Assembly: GCA_036850595.1 (NCBI GenBank)
Contig: CM072156.1
Span: forward strand, 11,215,441-11,279,440
Direction: 5' to 3'
Length of the DNA: 64,000 bases
DNA from: Rhyacichthys aspro
Lineage: Eukaryota > Chordata > Actinopteri > Gobiiformes > Rhyacichthyidae
A model generated the notes under the pieces. The model was not told the origin of the DNA and made no database searches. It worked only from the letters and a program-made list of their open reading frames with translations. Position 1 is the stretch's first letter. Each line of letters starts with the position of its first letter. Of the stretch, positions 1-12,606 are shown in pieces. Both the position numbers and the translations under genes were made by a program.

Positions 1-2204
1 AGCACCAGCTATGATGGGTATAGAGGATGCACCATTGTCCTTTTTAGGGTTAATTTTTCTTTTTTTTTTTTTTTGCATTTTGTGTTTGAAGGGGACACTT
101 TGCTGCATGATTTTTCCTGAAGGTAGAAATAGAAAAAGATGAGTTCCTCACTCCACAGCCTGCACTGCTTTTAGTGAACAATACACACTTAAAGGTATAA
201 TATGCAGAATTTCCAGATTTACACAAACTTGGCCTCGTGCTCCTCTGTCATTTTAGTACTCTGCAGTGAATCAAAGTTGGAGCCAGGTTGATTCTTGCTT
301 TGAAATGAATCCACTCATCTGTTATATAGACTTGCAGTATATTCTTCTGTGACTGGCTGAGGACTACCACCCAAAAATGGCTCTCCCACTACAAATAGAA
401 ATCTGTCATATTTAGGCTTTATCAAGTGGCATGAGGTGAAGTGGTCATAGGGGTACAGAGCAGGTTTGCATACTGCCATATACTTAGACTGTGATCTGTC
501 ATTGTGTTAAGAACAATGTGGTTTGTGAAACACACTTTGCCTAGATTTCAAGATGTAGTAAACCAAAGTGTGACGTGTGTAAAATTCCTTAAGTTTCCTC
601 CGAGACCTGAGGACCGAGAGTCAAACCTCCGTAATAGGGCAGGAGTAATACCCTTATCATTTGTGACTTTGAGTTTCAGCTGTGTTGTCACTCAATCAAA
701 GTTTAAAGGAGAAATATTATATTCAGATGATTCATGTCCACATTAAGTGATGGTTTTGTGAGGTAATGCTCATTTTTCAACATTTTAAGACAGTATTGTA
801 GCGAAAGGCCGCATTAGAAAGGGTATCATATCCCCCTGAAGTGAGCAGCAAAACATCAGATGCCCGAGAAGAGTCTGAGCAAGTGCAACAGCCACATACC
901 ATACTTTAACAAGTATCTACCACACTCACGCTGGAACCAAGTGGAAACACATGCACCAGGAGGGGGTGCAGCTGGGGAGGGGTCCTGACAGAGGAGTCCC
1001 ATCTCAGGATGGAGTCATAAGTCATGCCGAAATACCTCGGTGCACAACAACATGTGGGCAATTGCAATTGTGGATGTGGAAAACAAAAAGCAGACAGTGA
1101 GTTAACAGAGAGATTACAGCTGTTTGCTTCATTACAACAAACCGCTTTAATTAGACTCTCTCTTAAACCACATAAAAAAGTGAAAATATATCTATGAGAC
1201 TGGACAGCTTCTTTAGACACCTTAAGATAAATGAAAAATTAGAAAAGTTTCTTTTTATTAGTACTACTTGAGCTTAGCAGGACAGAGAGCTAGTGCAATT
1301 AACCTTCATATTATAAATATATATGTTGTTGTACAGTGAAAAGTCAAAGGGAATAATACATTTTGCAATAAGGCAATGATGAATAATGAATGTAATTACA
1401 TGGCTTTTATGGAACAAAGCAAACATGGCTCCCGTAGCATGTTTCATATTGCAAGAAAAGTAAGTTACTGTGCTTTCAAAACTCTAAACTCTGCAATCCT
1501 TTCATTCCAAGTGCAGCTGGTTTCATGTGTTTCATTTGCCAGTGTCTTCTCATGCTTCATGGACCTTTTGACGATTGCCACTCCTCAATTCCAGCTAAAA
1601 TCATGCCGTTTTAAAATTTGTTTTGTTCTCCACCTGTTGTCTCTCATCCCTTGCAGCAACAGTTGAATGTAATAGTTTCTTGACAAAGTCACAAATGCCT
1701 GTTGATCTCTTTGTGTTTTTGTTTTTCTGATTCTGACAGCAGCGGGGGACTGTCTTCAAGTTAAAAGTAGAACGAGGACAGACAAATAAAAAAGACTCTA
1801 ACATTATTCCTACAGAGACATGCAAAACGTTTTAGTTCTACACAGCATGCGCACATCACGCACAGCCACCTGGCTCTGCTAGTCCTGTCTTTATGTGGGA
1901 ATATCAGACTAATTCAGCCAGGAATGTCAGATGTGTTTTCAAGATGATGCACCTGATACTAAAAAGCACTTCACAAGGGCTTCAGTACAAGACAGATCGC
2001 TCCCCAGAGACCACTGCGCTTCTTTCCATCTGAGAAGCTACACTCATAATGTTCCGCCGACACAAACGCCTGCTGCTTTGCACTTGACAGCCTCCTATCA
2101 CATCATGTTAGTTCAATTTCAAAGGCATTCTGGGTAAGATAAAACCAGGAGAGATATCGGACATTAACAGAAACTATACATGATCTGAAATAGCAGCACT
2201 TGCA

Positions 2205-2420
2205 CGGAAAGGCTGTCTCCCGTTGCATCTGGATCCTGTGCTGGACGGCGGCTCAGCTGGGGGCCATTTTAAGGCAAAGAGGCGGCCCCAGGGGCGGTCT
2301 CTTGGCAGCAGCTTCACACAGGACAGGACACATCATGGTCAGCTAGATTAGAGCTTGCGTGTCTGTGTCAAGGTTTATGGCGGCTTTGCACTCCAACATT
2401 GGACACAGGGGTGAGGCAGG
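2205..2420. promoter_or_regulatory. GC-richer high-complexity block, candidate cis-regulatory element
   Basis: About 200 bp of clearly higher GC and complexity than the AT-rich surroundings, with no repeats and no usable open frame. Such blocks in gene-poor flanks of developmental loci are often conserved non-coding elements. That is inference only: conservation cannot be seen from one sequence. Confidence 0.2.
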
Positions 2421-2777
2421 TGTTTTCTCCTTCACTTCTATTTGTCTTGATCATACACTGTTTTACATGTTTTGCATAAAAACCAGAGAACTCCAGAGCT
2501 GGAGAAACACTTTATAAATGTCCATGTGCCATTGTTATTTATTGTTTTAGTACTGCAATATCTAGAATGGTTTATAGCATGTACTTTATAAGCACTTATA
2601 ACATCAACAATTCAATTCAAATTCAAACTGTATCTATGGCCCATAGAGAGAGGTAATGATAGAATGATAAAAAACCCAATAGTAATCTAAAATACATATG
2701 CATTATACATAGAGGCAGGATCGCCAGTTTTTTACATTCTAGATGTAAATCTCACAGCGCTCTGAGATCATCAATGG

Positions 2778-2825
2778 TAATAAGAATAAGAACACCTTTA
2801 TTAGTCCCACAGTGCGGAAAATGCA
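2778..2825 (+). repeat. Fragment of a teleost interspersed repeat (tail-like motif)
   Basis: The string CCTTTATTAGTCCCACAGTG followed by GGAAA resembles the 'TTTATTRATCCC...GGGAAATT' end shared by many copies of an abundant fish retroelement. Only the terminal motif is recognisable. The family is not assigned. Confidence 0.3.
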
Positions 2826-5138
2826 TATTCTTTAAATGCAATTCTATTAATCTAAGGCTTTGCTTCTTTTAGTTCGGACCAAAAGAATCCTAATAGCTCT
2901 TTCAGTCAGAGTTTTTCTTGAGAGACACACAGGATGGAGCTGACAGGACAGCGTGTACATAAGGGCTCAATCAGATTGGACTGATATTAACTTTGTGAAT
3001 AAAACAAAACAATGATGCCATGTTGGTGCTGAATGTGCGTGTTTTATTAATTTTCCAATAACCTCAACATGGCCCTGAGCCAAACACTAATAAGACATTT
3101 TACCTCGTCACGGCACCACTTTGTCCTCTGCTCATCTTTTTAGATTCCAGCAGACTTTGCTCTTTCTGGTCTTAGGAAACTATCAAGTCACATGATTTTA
3201 GTGTTGCATCCAGGTCACACGATCTTCCTGTTTTTGGTCCGTATAGACGCTTATCAAAGTCAATCGAGTTCATTTTAACTGCAATCAAACATGGCAAGTG
3301 AACACTCCCTAATTTGTGTTTAGAGCAGACCTGACAAACCAATTAATAAATCAAAAAGAAACAAAGTATTTTTAAACCTGTGCTCAAGGGATAGTTTAGT
3401 ATTTCATAAATGCTGTTCTATTAGATACTTTTAGAGCTAAAACAGACAGAAGCAACACTTCAGACCACAGCAATATACTGCTGCAAATGGCCCTTGAAAA
3501 ACAGTTTTAAAGCACTTACACCTAATACTGTGATTTTTTTAAAATGTTCATTTACTTGTATGGACATTATACATTTCCACAATATATGCTGGTAAGAAAT
3601 GACCCATATTTTGGTTCAGACGGCCCTTGGTGCTTGTACTAGGGAGTGCTAACTTGCAGACATATGTTAAACATACATAAATACCTTCTATGTGACACAC
3701 ATTTGAACTGATACTAGTTTTTTATAGTTTTAGAAGCCTTGTTAGTTATTTTGAAAGTGTGTTTTCACTGGCTTACTGTATCACCACTCCTGTCCACTTC
3801 TCCAAACTGGGGTGTGATGACAGCTTCCAACTGTAGGCAATAAGTTATCTAAATAAAGTATCTCATAGACACCCTTTTACAAAATACTGGACAATTCCTT
3901 TAATAACTACACATTACGCAGTTGGCATGTGCTAACATTTTACTCTTTATTTTCTTAAAAGTGAGTGAACAGAATAAATACAAAGGAGGACACAGAGGAA
4001 AACACACAGCACACACTGAAATGCACCATTTAGCTTTGGGAAAGAGAAGTGTTAACCAAGCCATTGAGCCTGATGTGAAAGTAATGTGGCTTGCTTTGAA
4101 TTCACAATGTTATACAAATAAATATATATACCAATATTACACAACAGGACTGTTTCAGTTATAGGTATAGTTACGAAATGGTAATAGTAGGAGCTGTCAG
4201 GACAAGCAATAGTGGGCCAATTCATGCAAATGTTTCATGGCCGTGCTTGTTTTGTCCTACAGTGCTCCTCCACACAGAGGAGCGAGGTGAAACGTCCCTT
4301 AAGACTAGTCGAAACGATCCTTTTTAAACTCTGCCCTGACTCAGTTATGACTGTGTTCAAGTCGTCCCTGCAGAATAACTTAAGCTGATGAAGACAGAAA
4401 AAGCATGTGAAAGAGTGTTTAAGTCCATTTGGGTGGCCATCTGGTGGAAGAGGCACGAGCACATTCACACGTGGTGCAGTATCTATACAGGCGGAGGAGA
4501 GTGAGCAGGCCTAACACATCAATAAAGTGTATGTGTTTCACATGCAGGAATACCAGCACATCAGTCACACAGCAGGCAGCGCACTCTATCTGAACACCTC
4601 TCACTCAACATGTGTGTTTCAAATGTGTGCCACCTTTTCTTCCATTCACAGCGCTGATTAGAAGTGCACTTTGTACCGTTATAAATCATATTTAACTGAC
4701 TGCTTTGTTCAAACTTCTTTTTAACTGTAGCTGCTGTGAAGTCTGTCAGGGGAATATGGATTGAGGTTAAAGGTAAATCTTCATAAAGCAGAACAGAGAG
4801 ACTTTTTATTAACTGAAAATTCGTTATTTACACCAACCAACTACAGTCAGCAGGAAGTGTCCCTAAAGCACTAGTAATCACTGCTTAAAAAAGACTGTTA
4901 TTGAGATTATTATATATTTGTGTAACAGGATCATTCTTACACTGTCAGTGGTGTCAAACTAAGAGATTAGGGTCCACTAAAGTTATTAATAAGAATCCTT
5001 TCAGGAGACTTTTGGCAAGCTTTTATTAAATTTTTGAATGTGAGTGTTCATCTTCATTTGAGTCTTACATAAATTGTTTAACATTACTTAGTTTAAGGAA
5101 ACTGGTTGTAGTTGATTTTGAACATATTTGTTTTATAT

Positions 5139-5369
5139 GGATTTGAGTAAGATTTAGATGGATTTGAACTGGTTTTAAATGAATCTGAACAGGTTCTATT
5201 TGGATTTGAACAGGTTTTAGATGGATTTGACCTGGTTACAGATGGATTTAAGCGGGTTTCAATTGGATTTGAACTGGTTTTAGATGAATTTAAACAGGTT
5301 TTAGTTGGATTTAAACACGTTTTAGATGAATTTAAACAGATTTTATTTGGATTTGAGCAGATTATATAT
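5139..5369 (+). repeat. 21-bp minisatellite, 11 units without indels
   Basis: Eleven consecutive 21-bp units (consensus GGATTTGAACAGGTTTTAGAT) occupy exactly 231 bp, differing by substitutions only. Units beginning GG and GA alternate in the last part, hinting at a 42-bp higher-order unit. Although 21 is a multiple of three, stop codons occur in the frames checked, so it is not coding. A reverse-complement copy follows at 5427-5453. Confidence 0.9.
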
Positions 5370-5426
5370 ATCTTTGTAGCAGAAAGTGGCTTAAGATTTC
5401 ATGAACAAATAAAATTAAACTGATTT

Positions 5427-5453
5427 AAATCCATCTAAAACCTGTTCAAATCC
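5427..5453 (-). repeat. Inverted copy of the minisatellite unit (27-bp perfect inverted repeat)
   Basis: These 27 bases are the exact reverse complement of 5202-5228 (one full unit plus six bases). Similarity extends outward with mismatches over about 45 bases. Array and inverted copy could fold into a long hairpin. The arrangement suggests that a palindromic MITE arm expanded on one side. Confidence 0.85.
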
Positions 5454-5759
5454 AGTTAAAACCTAGTACCAATAATATGACCAGTTAAATGTATTGGAGG
5501 GCCACATTAAACATTGCAAAGGGTTGCATTGGGGCCCCGGGTCTTGAGTTTGACATGTGTGGCTTTGATCAAGATTTGATGTCAAACCTTTATTTGGTTA
5601 AAGTATATCTCATGCTGTTAATGGGATTTTAAAAAGAATGATAAGGTTGTGTCATTTGCTCTCAACCTGGCTTTGTTGCTTGTGAAGGTATGTTATTTTG
5701 TAAACTTGACTGTGTACCTCAGTTTTTTTTCCCCACACATTTGATGGTCATTTATTGTG

Positions 5760-6115
5760 AAGGCCTTGGCGGTCTATCAGCGCTCACACTGATGGACGCC
5801 CAGTGAAGCGTGGCCAAACAACACGGACCCAGGTGTCTGCGCTGTTCTCGTGAGACGTGAGGAGCCATCTCGCTGATGCCGCGATCAAAGCGACCGGGAG
5901 GGAATTTTCCCATCTGCAAATCAACGAGACAGTTTATCGTTCATGCTAAGCTTGATAGCATGATGGTGTTTGCAAGTCAGATAAAGATCACACTTGTCTG
6001 CTAAGATGTTTACTCAAACTACTCACACAAGCATGTAAAATAAAGCATCATCTGGCCAATGAAAATGGCCTTATCTGCGCTACCTGTACGGTGAAAGCAC
6101 GGCCGTTTGTTTGAA
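5760..6115. promoter_or_regulatory. Candidate enhancer block with GATA, E-box and TCF motifs
   Basis: High-complexity, GC-richer sequence inside AT-rich DNA. Visible motifs are a TCF/LEF-like ATCAAAG (5884-5890), AGATAA (5979-5984), an E-box CACTTG seven bases later (5991-5996) and TTATCT (6071-6076). A GATA motif close to an E-box is a known composite arrangement, but these short motifs also occur by chance. Function is inferred only. Confidence 0.25.
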
Positions 6116-7925
6116 AGCTCACTCAGAGTCCACCATTCTCTCTGTAACCTCAGTCATGACTGCCTTGGTGGTGCTTTATGACCATCATTTATTATACGTA
6201 ATCCAAATACCTGCATGGAAAGAACAGTGGCATAAAGAGGAGCAAGAAATAGATTATGTGTGGATGCAACTCCTCTGGCATGAAACCCAAAATAAAGATG
6301 TCATTTAAAAACTATTCCGAGAAACACTAGGAAGTAAGTGTTCGTTTCTGAAAAATACGTTTGTCGTGTAATCACAAGGCAGAGTTTTTTTTTCACTTGG
6401 TGAGATCAGAATGTCTGGGGTACTCAGCCTTGGGCAAAATGTAATGTCAATTGTATCTACTGTATTACAGGTTTGAGTTTCATTTGATGATGATGTGTGG
6501 TAAAAATAATTTTGATTTTATTTATTCATTGTCTGCGTGTTTCTGGGTGGTGCCCTCTGGGATTCTTCCACAAACCTAAAACATGCACTGGACACATGCA
6601 TGATTGAGTGTCTTTGGTTCGGAAAAGATAAATGGCTATTCTAGTTTTTGCAAAAGATCCTAGAACAACAGCAGTACATTTTTTTTCTTGCAGAAGTTTT
6701 TGGTGACATAAGTAGAGTAGTACATACTAAACACTTCCTAATGGCTGTCATGAATGATTTGCTCCATGTCAACTCTTTCATCCAACCATTAAAACTTTAT
6801 TTAGAAGTTGAATGAAATAAACATCACACACTGCACCAATAAAGTAATTGTCACATGTCAGTGCCTGGACGATATTTTTAACCCTCACTTCACCAGAACT
6901 GGACAAACCAAGCGTCCGTGGGCTGTGCAGCTCAGAACGTGGCAGAGGAGCATTTGTCAAGAGGCAGTGCAGCTGCTCAAGTGCTCTAATACTCGGGAGT
7001 TTGTGGCCTCCATCCCCGGGGGGTCATTACAGAGCTCCTGACTTCATATTGCGACTTAACAGAAGCAATAAAGCAAGGATCCAGTGTCGCTACACAGCGC
7101 TGCTCATTCCGGATGCTTTTTGAGTAGAAGAGGCTACTGAAAGACTCAGATCAGGCAGGGTTAATCCAGGGTAGGGTTCATTTCAACTGTATGCTACACT
7201 CAGACTTGTGTAATTGTGAGGTCAACATTTAGACACATTCAGAAAGACATTGATGTTTTTCTTTGAACCATTTTTAGAGGACCAGCCTTTGAACATGTAT
7301 GACTTGGGGCTGATTTGCATTGTTTTTAAAATAACACCTGATGATATTTGCCTTTGGGCTCCAGGAGCGTGACTGATGCTGTTGTTTTAGACTGTCAGTT
7401 GGACATAGCAACTGCCAAGATATAATCCTCCTGTTCTGCATGATAGACATCTGCCACACTCAGGTACTCACATAGCCTTTTAACGTGTCAGCGATATTTA
7501 GTGGATCCAGTGTTTAAACTTTTCATCTACTTTTCCTAAACAATACCTGTATGTTGTTCATTTTTTGTTGTAATTATATTTGCACATGGGCATTGATCAA
7601 ATAAAAACCCACAGGTGGTAGGTTTCATTGTATTTATACAACAGTCTGTTATAAAGGATACCGTTTCTTTCATCAGAAATTCTTATTTGACATCAAACAA
7701 GTGGCAGCGGTGGCTGTTGTGGTCAAACGCTTCAGTGTATTATGTAAATAGCTGCAGAATTCAAGCTTTTCAGGAATCTCACAGGCCACGCCGCTTATTA
7801 AATATGTTTATTACTTGCCTCTAATGCTTGATCTGTTTTTTTTTTTTTTTCCAGATGACAGATAACAGTCTAATGGATGATAGAGAGAAAGAATCCTCTG
7901 TTAAAATATTATGTAACATGTATTA

Positions 7926-7954
7926 AATAAAAACACTGCAAAAAAAAAAAAAAA
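7926..7954 (+). repeat. AATAAA plus A15 tail, probable retro-insertion end
   Basis: AATAAA (7926-7931) is followed by fifteen adenines (7940-7954) at the spacing of a normal polyadenylation event. That is what the 3' end of a reverse-transcribed RNA leaves behind. No parent gene was recognised in the upstream 100 bases, so it may be a short LINE or SINE tail. Confidence 0.35.
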
Positions 7955-10900
7955 GTTCATCCAAAGTGCCTTTAACAATACACAGCACAGCTTTAAAGTT
8001 AATTTATTTAATGTAGCATAGTCTGACTTTGATATTTATTTATTTATTTTTTCAAGATGAAATTGCTCACTTTTGCTGGACCACACTGAGCCATAATTTC
8101 ACTCCCAGTGAGTTATTTTATTCAGATTTTCCATGAGTACATAATTTGGTTTTTATGTGAAACAGTGAGCATTCATTTATCTGTCACGACTGAATAAAAG
8201 TATTTGACATTTTCATAATATTGTTAAAGCTGCACAAATCCTCCTACACACCTTGATTGATACCTTGTTTGTGTAATATAATACGCTAAACCCTGAGTTG
8301 GCTTTGTTCCTTTTAGTAAAATTCAGGGCGTGTTGGTACAGGTTAAAAATAAAATACAATATAGCAAAGTTCAATGAAGACAGGCACATAGTAAAAGATT
8401 TCTCTGAGGCACCTCGCCCTGTAAAACAACAAGAAATAATGCATTCAAGTGTTCCCATTCAGCATCACTGTTGACATGACAGCTTATTCTGTTGGCAAGC
8501 GAATGGAAAGACCCTGCCACATGCTTCTCTGACACTTATCATCATCACTTGCACAAAAGCAACAGTGAAAGATGAGGAGCAAAGCTGACAATGTCCTGCA
8601 CTCATTCATCACATAAAGCTATAGGCATCAGACATTAGTCAATAAAACTGATGAAACCTGAGCTGATTTCTTGCTAAAGTCTGCTGTTAGTCACTGGCCC
8701 ATATTTCAGGATTAGCCAATCATGAAAGAAGTAATTGTTGGATCTGCAGTCATGGCTATTATACCAAACACTGTTTGTTTAGCTACTATGCTGTCATGTA
8801 TTGGCATTTAGATTTTTGTGAGAGCACATGGATGACTCGAGCACAAAAGAAAGACAGAGATGGACTCAGATGAAAGTCAGAAGTGCATGGCCAAATGCTG
8901 GGAAAGATGAAAACATCATTATTAGTATTATTTACACCGTTGACATGACAGTGGCAGCAGAAATCCTGTACTATTGTACTTACTGTATTTCTCTTTGTAA
9001 TATATTAAGTAAGTTTTATCACTATGTGTTATCAACTGGGTATTATATATTACAATAGTATTATTTCTTTTTTCTACTTTCTAGCTATGTATTTATGTAA
9101 GTGGTCTGCAGACCATCATATCTCTACAAAGATGTGAGGTGTTTAGAAGACAATATGACGCCATACTGCCACTTAAATCCCTGTTGATATCTGATAGACG
9201 CATTAATCGTTATTTTGGGCCAAAGCAAGCCAATGGCGCCTGCGGGAGCACCAGACGATTAACTTTCTTTTTGGGGGTGTGTAAACTCTAGTACACTATA
9301 TGTCATGCATATTAAATCATTTGCAACTGAGGGAAATTTTCAGCACTGGGCTTTATCCACAAGAAGAACTGCTGAGAAATAAGCCATTATTTGCAATTCA
9401 ATACCATTTGATTTCTCTGAGCAGTGAAAGGAAATATTTCCCATTGAGCTCTGTGAAACAACCAAACCATAACATTTGGTCAGTCTCTCTGGTGTGGTTT
9501 TAAGGAAAACCAAAATATCCCACTCAGGATGGCCTTCCACAGGACTGCAGTGCACAGTGAACTCCAGCTGAACTGGCTGTTAATGATTATAACCCTGATA
9601 TATGCGGGTATCTATGGTAAATGAGGGCACATTTAGGAAGCCACAGGGGCCTTGTTATGCTTTTGCTATTTTCTTACAGCTTAAGGAGGTCCACCTGTTC
9701 CCTGTTAAGTCACACCATGTTACTGTTAACTCCCAATATTTGAAAAGTAACAGCACAAGAAGAAATGTAAAATCTCTGCTGTCAGCGAGTCTGTGCCAAT
9801 CAGCACATCTGATTAAAAATAACATCAAAGCATCGAGGTACTTCTATTTAACGCACCAGTCAATAGAGTGAAACGTTCTTTGTGTAAAATAATATTTCAT
9901 TTACTCTCATTTAGAGAGTGTCTCATCATTTACTCTCTACATGAGAGAGATCCATCACTCTTTCTTGTAGTTAGTGAACGAAGAGACAAAAAATCCAGCT
10001 TCTTACAAAATCCAAGGTAAGATAAGTCACTTTCAATAAATTTCTAGTATGACTATAATGAGGTTCACAAGAGCTGAAACGATCAATCGATCAACTATGT
10101 CCTCTGGTTTATTCAAACCACTGTGATAAGAACAATATAAGACTTTACATGGTCATTTTTAATAGATTGCGTTTGGTATGACCATATTATAACACATATA
10201 ATGATGCCTTGCCTTCTTGCTGTTAGACAGGTCAGGACTAACTCATTTTGTAAATTATCAGAGAAAAAAAAGGTTTTCACATCCCAAATGTTGTTTGGTT
10301 TGATTGGCGGGGCATTACTTCTCATGTGACGGGTCCTGGACTAAGGCCTGCAGTGGTCCACTTCTGCTCTGGCTCATCGCCAACATGGTCTACATTTCAC
10401 TGATCGACTCTCCCAACAATTTGCCTGAACAAACCTATCTCAGCGGTACAGTTAAACTCTGCTAAATGCATCACTGTGACAATTCCAGACATGTTGAGCT
10501 TTGCAAAGAAGTTTCTTCCTGCAACTTGTGCTATTTGAGTCAGAATGAAAATAAAATCACTTGACTTGTGTCAGCACACCTCTCAATAGATGACATTAAG
10601 TTCACATGAACCTCTTTTTATGTACTCAGTGAAAAATCTGACACGTGAGATGAATAATGGATCAGGAGAGGCTCTAGTGAAACAAATGAAACCGTACAAA
10701 CAATTTCTACTGAAGAAAAAAAAAGATGTTATATGTTAAAATTGATAGGAATACAATGAAATTAAAGTACAGCAAAAAGGTAAATTCACATTTCTCCTCA
10801 ATTCTAAAACATGTTTCTTTAGATATGTACTTTAAAAAATAATTTGTACACATGCCAAAAGCAACCATATTCAGGAGTATACAGTATGAATCAGTTGGTG

Positions 10901-11610
10901 CTTGAGTGATGTCTACTAGTATCTGTCCAAACATGACCGCGCCAAAGTGACAGGCTGTCTGTTGGTGAGCGACAACATGTTATCACAAGACCTCAGCTCA
11001 AAGTGAATAAGTGACATCCACATGTGCCCTGGGAGAAAATGGAAAGTCTTTGATTGCAGGCTGAGTTCTTGACTGCAGCGTGGAGAATGGCGGCAGGGAT
11101 TTGCTCTGTGAAAAGCTTGAGAGCAGAGGTGGGGCACTTTGACAAGCCCTTTGTGAGCACAGAAATCATGTTTTAAACAGAGGCTGCTGTTGTTTTCAGT
11201 GGGATTTGGTCTACAGTGCCAGGCAAAATACCACACCACTGGATCCACAACTAAATACTTAGAGCGTGTATTGTTCTCCTTAAGTGAGTGCTGAGCCTCT
11301 AGTCAAAAGATGAAGGCTGATGTATCTAAGACACCACCTTATCCCATTTGTCAAAAACACATCTGTCATTGCCTCAGTAATAGCTTAAGCCTTGAGACCT
11401 GTCAAATGGCACAAGGTTCACTAAATAGTTCACTCATGCACAATGCAAACTTTGATAAGACAGTATGCAGTGAGCAAGTGATAACCTGTGTAAATCCTCA
11501 ATACTATTGTATAAATGTCCAGGTTTAGGAAAAACTTTGCTGGGCCATAAATCCTAATGATTTAGTTTTATTCAGAATAAAGTGGATAGAAGGGAAAAAG
11601 TTTGAAAAAG

Positions 11611-11835
11611 TTATGCCATTGATTGATTCATTAATTTTCTACCACTTATCACTTATTGGGGGCTGTGCAGGGCTGGAATATAAACCATTCACTCACTGGG
11701 GGCAATTCTCCATTTCACTGAGACATGTCTTTGGACAGAGTGAAGACACAGGAAGGACATGCAGACTCCACACAGTTCAGTTGCCGGCCGGCCTGGTGAT
11801 CAAACTCACAACCCGCAATAGATCTATTCACTGAC
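11611..11835. repeat. Degenerate teleost interspersed repeat
   Basis: Starts with TTGATTCATTAATTTTCTAC followed by CACTTATCA, continues with GGGGGCAATTCTCC, CATGTCTTTGGAC, ACATGCAGACTCCACACAG and CCGGCCGGCCTGGTGATCAA. This ordered series of blocks is a signature of a very abundant fish repeat. I do not assign its class. The copy is diverged and carries no coding capacity. Confidence 0.5.
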
Positions 11836-12393
11836 AGTCAAAGAGAGGCTGTCAACTCTCTGCTTTGCGCATCTCTCGACATGATGGGAATTATCTCACA
11901 AAGCGGCCCCCACCACTTTAAATATGAGGCTTTGTCTGACATAGTCTGAACGACAAAGTGTGTGAACAGAAATGGATGCATTTCAAGTGTTGTAATGTAA
12001 GGAAATTAGGCACTCTTTGTTGATAAATATATATATATATAAAAAAACTGAAAAATTAACTCTTAACAATTAAATTGTTACAAAACATCCGTGACTTTGG
12101 ATTTTGTGCTCCAATGCTTTTTTAAGGTCACTGCAGCAGCTCATGACTCCATCTAGTGGTATAAATAATCAAAACATTTTTTTTAACTTTACATAAGCTA
12201 CACTTACATCTACAAATACATTTAATAATATTTTAGCATGGTTCAGTTTTAATGTCAACATGCGTTGCTTTTAGCTGGTGCAACTCCTTCAGCCATCTTG
12301 GATTGGATAGGGTGTAGAGACGTTTAAGATGGCAAGTTTGGAAGAAAGAAACAGTAGGGTCATTTTATTGTATTTTGTACAAATATGACTCTG

Positions 12394-12606
12394 TTAAGGT
12401 CCAGTGTATTGCCCTTTTTTATTTATTAAATGCGTAGTGTGGTCCCGTCCCGGTGGCAGAGATGTTTTTTGGAGGTTTCTCTCCAGCTGAGGGTACTGTG
12501 TGAATAAGATAGGCATAATTCTACTGATCTCATGTCTTAGAACTATCCAAAAGATTTTAATTATATATGTTTTTTTTTGGCTAAAAGTTACGCAGGGTGG
12601 CTTTAA
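12394..12606. mobile_element. TTAA-flanked MITE
   Basis: About 213 bp begins TTAAGGTCCAGTGTAT and ends TTACGCAGGGTGGCTTTAA, with TTAA at both ends. The termini are imperfect inverted repeats and resemble a common fish MITE with TTAA target sites (piggyBac- or Kolobok-like). An internal GTCCCGTCCCGGTGGCAGAG block also fits that family. No transposase is present. Confidence 0.5.

Larger units (their letters stand above)
1..4945. other. Upstream intergenic DNA, no gene recognised
   Basis: AT-rich non-coding DNA. Open frames reach only about 100 codons and none resembles a known protein or shows conserved exon-like splice boundaries. It contains a T homopolymer (61-74), a GC-richer block at about 2205-2420 and an interspersed-repeat fragment near 2780, both listed separately. 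In vertebrates this side of smarca2 normally faces the dmrt1/3/2 cluster, so it may be part of that interval (inference from known synteny). Confidence 0.6.
4946..5561. mobile_element. Degenerate hAT-like non-autonomous DNA transposon (MITE)
   Basis: The left end reads CAGTGGTGTCAAACT and the right end reads GAGTTTGACATGTGTG, an imperfect terminal inverted repeat of the hAT-type 'CAGGGGTGTCAAACTC' form. Just inside the right end is a GGGCCACATTAAA motif and a GGGGCCCCGGGTC block, also typical of these elements. The 8-bp flanks (4938-4945 and 5562-5569) do not match, so the target-site duplication has decayed or the ends are slightly misplaced. No transposase frame is present. The interior is mostly a 21-bp minisatellite. 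Confidence 0.5.
5562..12393. other. Upstream intergenic DNA, no gene recognised
   Basis: No open frame here resembles a protein. It holds a candidate regulatory block (5760-6115), a retro-insertion-like A tail (7926-7954), a T run (7836-7850), a (TTTA)n stretch near 8035-8050, a small inverted repeat at 9903-9919, a degenerate interspersed repeat (11611-11835) and a short (TA)n tract near 12026-12040. The rest is unremarkable AT-rich DNA. Confidence 0.55.

Noticed and set aside
5139..5369. CRISPR-like repeat array
   Set aside because: Units are contiguous 21-mers without spacers, in eukaryotic DNA, inside a transposon-like element.
10916..11248. 110-codon minus-strand frame
   Set aside because: No domain, no conserved start context and no neighbouring exon; chance length.
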